A stretch of 64,000 nt of DNA, from contig OZ251226.1 in the NCBI GenBank assembly GCA_965240325.2, positions 1,984,001 through 2,048,000 of the forward strand. The letters are read 5' to 3'. Every line of letters starts with the position of its first letter. Position 1 is the first letter of the stretch. Shown one piece after another: positions 61,937 to 64,000 of this stretch. The stretch is from Rebecca billardiae RCC1528 (lineage: Eukaryota > Haptophyta). The notes under the pieces were generated by a model. That model was not told the DNA's origin, did no database searches, and saw only the letters and a program-made list of their open reading frames with translations. The position numbers were made by a program, and so were the translations under genes.

Positions 61937-62424
61937 GGCGTAGGACCGCCGCTCGGCGGAGAGATGACGTGCTGCGGCCGGGTTGGTGGGGGTTCGTCGA
62001 AAGAGGATTTGGGTAAACGCCCAAACGGTCCGCCACTCTCCGATTGGACAACCAAACGAGCTGCCATCAAAAGGCGTCTGATTGTGGCACTGTGGCCAAA
62101 GGAATAATAGAAAGTGGTTTGCTACCGTTTGGCGCCTGAAAACCCTACAGTATGTCGAGATTTCATCTACCGGTGCTAGACCGCCACCCTTCTTTTGAGC
62201 TGACTCGCGTAGTCATACTCGCTCCCTCACGACAATGAGCAAGCACAACGAACTGGAATTGGGTAAGTAAGAAGTCTCCATCTGCCGAATGTTCGAAGTG
62301 GCTCAGCAATTACCGCTGGTAAGTGCCTTACCCCCATACTGGGTTTCGTCGCCGGCTTTACGCGTCCGTACGGCGCGAGTGCTCCAAGGGGCAGCACACC
62401 CCGGGCCCCGCCTCGGGGCAAGCT
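61937..62424. promoter_or_regulatory. Promoter region of the phosphatase gene plus 3' flank of P2X gene
   Basis: 488 bp between the phosphatase start codon and the P2X stop codon, both genes running leftwards. GATTGG at 62042-62047 is a CCAATC box on the minus strand, about 105 bp upstream of the phosphatase ATG. The remainder is AT-richer and presumably holds the P2X 3' UTR. Confidence 0.4.
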
Positions 62425-64000
62425 TCAGAGCAGCTCGGACCTCTGCGATGTCGCGGCCGAGCGGTGCTGGCGCGACGCGGCCGCGCCACCGCGCTGCGCG
62501 CCGCCTGCGCGCGGCGGGCTGGCCGCCCCCGGCTGCTGGCCGTTGGCGCGGCCTCGCCTGCCGCGCCAGAAGCGGCGCTTGGGCTTGCCGTGCGTCTCGT
62601 GTCTGGCCGCAATGCCCGCGACGCGCGCTCGCCAGCGCTGTTGGATGACCTCAGCCGCGAGCTCGCGGAGCGCGGACTCGTCCTTCTTCGACTGCTCGGG
62701 CGTCACCGCGCCGGGGACGAGCGAGCCGAGGGCCCCGAGCCCCATGTAGCCCGCCCGCCCGGCCTCGAGGTCTAGCCTGGCCTTCCTGAGCGTGCCGCTG
62801 CGCATGCTCGTGACGACGCTCCGCTTCCGCTCCGACTGCTGCCGCTTGCGCTGCACCGCCTGCTCCTCGGTCTCCGTCTTCTCGAAGATGTACGAGCGAT
62901 AGCGCTCGTGGTCTCCGAGCACGTTGGTCGACAGCAGGTCGACGACGGTCTGCGCCGTGCCGATGATCACCATGCCCGAGGCGATGTGGATGAGGAGGAC
63001 CGAGAGCGAGAAGCGCGCCTTCGAGCCGGACTGGAACGCCTTGATCCGCACGCCCGTGCGGTGCACGTGCAGCCGCGACGTGTCCGTCTCCTCGCGCACC
63101 TCGTCGACCGAGAAGTCGCCCGAGAGCGTCCGCACGCTTAGCGTCCACGTCGGGTCGCGCTGCGGGAAGAAGTTCGAGCCCGCCTCGAAGTTGGAGTACG
63201 ACACCTCGATCGCGAGGATCAGCCCGGCATCGCGCCGCGTCAGGTTGAGCTCGTTGGGCATGTCGGGCGCGAGCTCGTCGAGCTCGACGCCCGCGAGGTC
63301 GAGCAGCTCGGAGATCCGCAGCGTGAGCGACTCGCCCGGCGGGATGTGCCTGCGCACGGCGCCCGTCGAGTCGACAATGTCGCCAGCGGGGTTCGTCGCG
63401 CGGTGGGCGATGCCCTGCTCGACGAGGAGGTCCAGGTCCTCGACGCCCAGCGAGTAGCTCACCCGGGCGGAGTTGGTCTGCCACAGCTCCACGTTGCACT
63501 CCGTCGCGTTCAGCGCGCAGCGGCGCTCCTGCCGCTGCTCGAACATGCTCGTGGTCACGAGCATCGCGCCGTCCTCGTGCGGCGGGAACACGAGGCCATG
63601 GCCGTCGCGGTACACGCACCCGATGCCCGAGTCCGCCTTCCGCGCCGCGCGGATGAGGGTGATCTCGCGATGCCACTCGGGGAAGATGTGCATGTCTGCC
63701 GTCGAGAACTGCTTCTCCGCGATCGACAGCTCCGCGGCGACGGAGTCATTCAGAGCGCGCGTCGGAGAGGTCGCGCAGTACGGGTAGCTCGACGTGCTGC
63801 CCAGCCGTTGCGTGCCTCCGACCAGGTCGAGCCGGATGCTGGCGACGATCGGCTCGTACTCCAGGTAGCCGTGGCGGATCCAGATCGTCTCGAAGACGAC
63901 ATAAAATACGGCGACAAAGACCGAGCAGTAGAACAGGAGGCCAAGGCGCGCGTCGCGGACCTGCACGCGCTTGTACGTGTAGTAGGACAGGAGGTCGTCT
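62425..64000 (-). CDS. P2X-type ATP-gated channel, N-terminus cut by the right edge
   Basis: The frame is open to the window end, so the start is missing; the first visible residues are DDLLSYYTYKRVQVRDARLG. YTYK is the intracellular P2X YxTxK motif, followed by 'RD..LG' and TM1 (LFYCSVFVAVFYVVFETIW). The ectodomain (~300 residues) has only four Cys instead of the ten of animal P2X, as in other protist members. TM2 is recognisable: GVRIKAFQSGSKARFSLSV, then HIASGMVIIGTAQTVVDLLS, aligning with the vertebrate 'GIRFDI...GKAGKF...INIGSGLALLG' region. The paired lysines after TM1 that bind ATP are not obvious (ASIRLDLVGG), so the ligand site may differ. A long basic cytoplasmic tail contains an IQ-like motif (VIQQRWRARVAG), suggesting calmodulin binding. 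Expected role: trimeric cation channel in plasma or internal membrane. Confidence 0.87.
   Translation of the reverse strand, partial: DDLLSYYTYKRVQVRDARLGLLFYCSVFVAVFYVVFETIWIRHGYLEYEPIVASIRLDLVGGTQRLGSTSSYPYCATSPTRALNDSVAAELSIAEKQFSTADMHIFPEWHREITLIRAARKADSGIGCVYRDGHGLVFPPHEDGAMLVTTSMFEQRQERRCALNATECNVELWQTNSARVSYSLGVEDLDLLVEQGIAHRATNPAGDIVDSTGAVRRHIPPGESLTLRISELLDLAGVELDELAPDMPNELNLTRRDAGLILAIEVSYSNFEAGSNFFPQRDPTWTLSVRTLSGDFSVDEVREETDTSRLHVHRTGVRIKAFQSGSKARFSLSVLLIHIASGMVIIGTAQTVVDLLSTNVLGDHERYRSYIFEKTETEEQAVQRKRQQSERKRSVVTSMRSGTLRKARLDLEAGRAGYMGLGALGSLVPGAVTPEQSKKDESALRELAAEVIQQRWRARVAGIAARHETHGKPKRRFWRGRRGRANGQQPGAASPPRAGGAQRGGAAASRQHRSAATSQRSELL

Overview
This window is nuclear DNA of a GC-rich unicellular eukaryote, most likely a haptophyte-type flagellate alga. 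That assignment is inferred from composition and gene content; no marker gene settles it. The genes are eukaryotic: an anoctamin, a choline-transporter-like domain, P2X, myeloid leukemia factor, an MKP1-type phosphatase, a GT92 glycosyltransferase and a Golgi-type sulfotransferase. There are no operons or ribosome binding sites. Eight spliceosomal introns can be placed by protein continuity. All eight start GTGCG and end AG, and they are 88-203 nt long. Coding DNA is so GC-rich that stop-free antisense frames of more than 1,000 codons are common, and these were ignored.

Layout. Positions 1-20.3 kb hold a truncated minus-strand gene, a TPR protein, a small ubiquitin-like protein and a 5,800-residue protein with ASH/MSP-like domains, probably ciliary. 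Positions 20.3-29.4 kb are repeat-rich: microsatellites, a 29-bp palindrome, a 34-bp inverted-repeat pair bounding a 3.5-kb block with a decayed Gly/Ala-rich gene, and one intact UPF0301/AlgH gene. Positions 29.4-36.3 kb hold a frameshifted small gene, a sulfotransferase, a nested fold-back repeat, a decayed WD40 gene with a 278-bp tandem duplication, and a carotenoid cleavage dioxygenase. Positions 36.6-42 kb hold an uninterrupted fusion of a TMEM16/anoctamin with an SLC44 choline-transporter-like protein. Positions 42.9-56.4 kb hold two very large cell-surface proteins (Cys-rich WTG-CC modules; a lectin-like ectodomain with one membrane span) around a GT92 glycosyltransferase. The GT92 start codon sits right beside one arm of a 399-bp inverted duplication. 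Positions 56.7-64 kb hold a myeloid leukemia factor, a DSP-gelsolin (MKP1-type) phosphatase and a P2X receptor cut by the right edge.

Genes are mostly head to head. Intact pairs share promoters of 0.06-0.34 kb, and several of these contain CCAATC boxes. Shared themes are cilia, Golgi and cell-surface glycan biology, and membrane lipid or ion signalling, but nothing shows that the genes form one pathway. The most unusual object is the TMEM16-SLC44 fusion. Next come the WTG-CC module protein, the uniform GTGCG splice donors and the fresh 399-bp inverted duplication.
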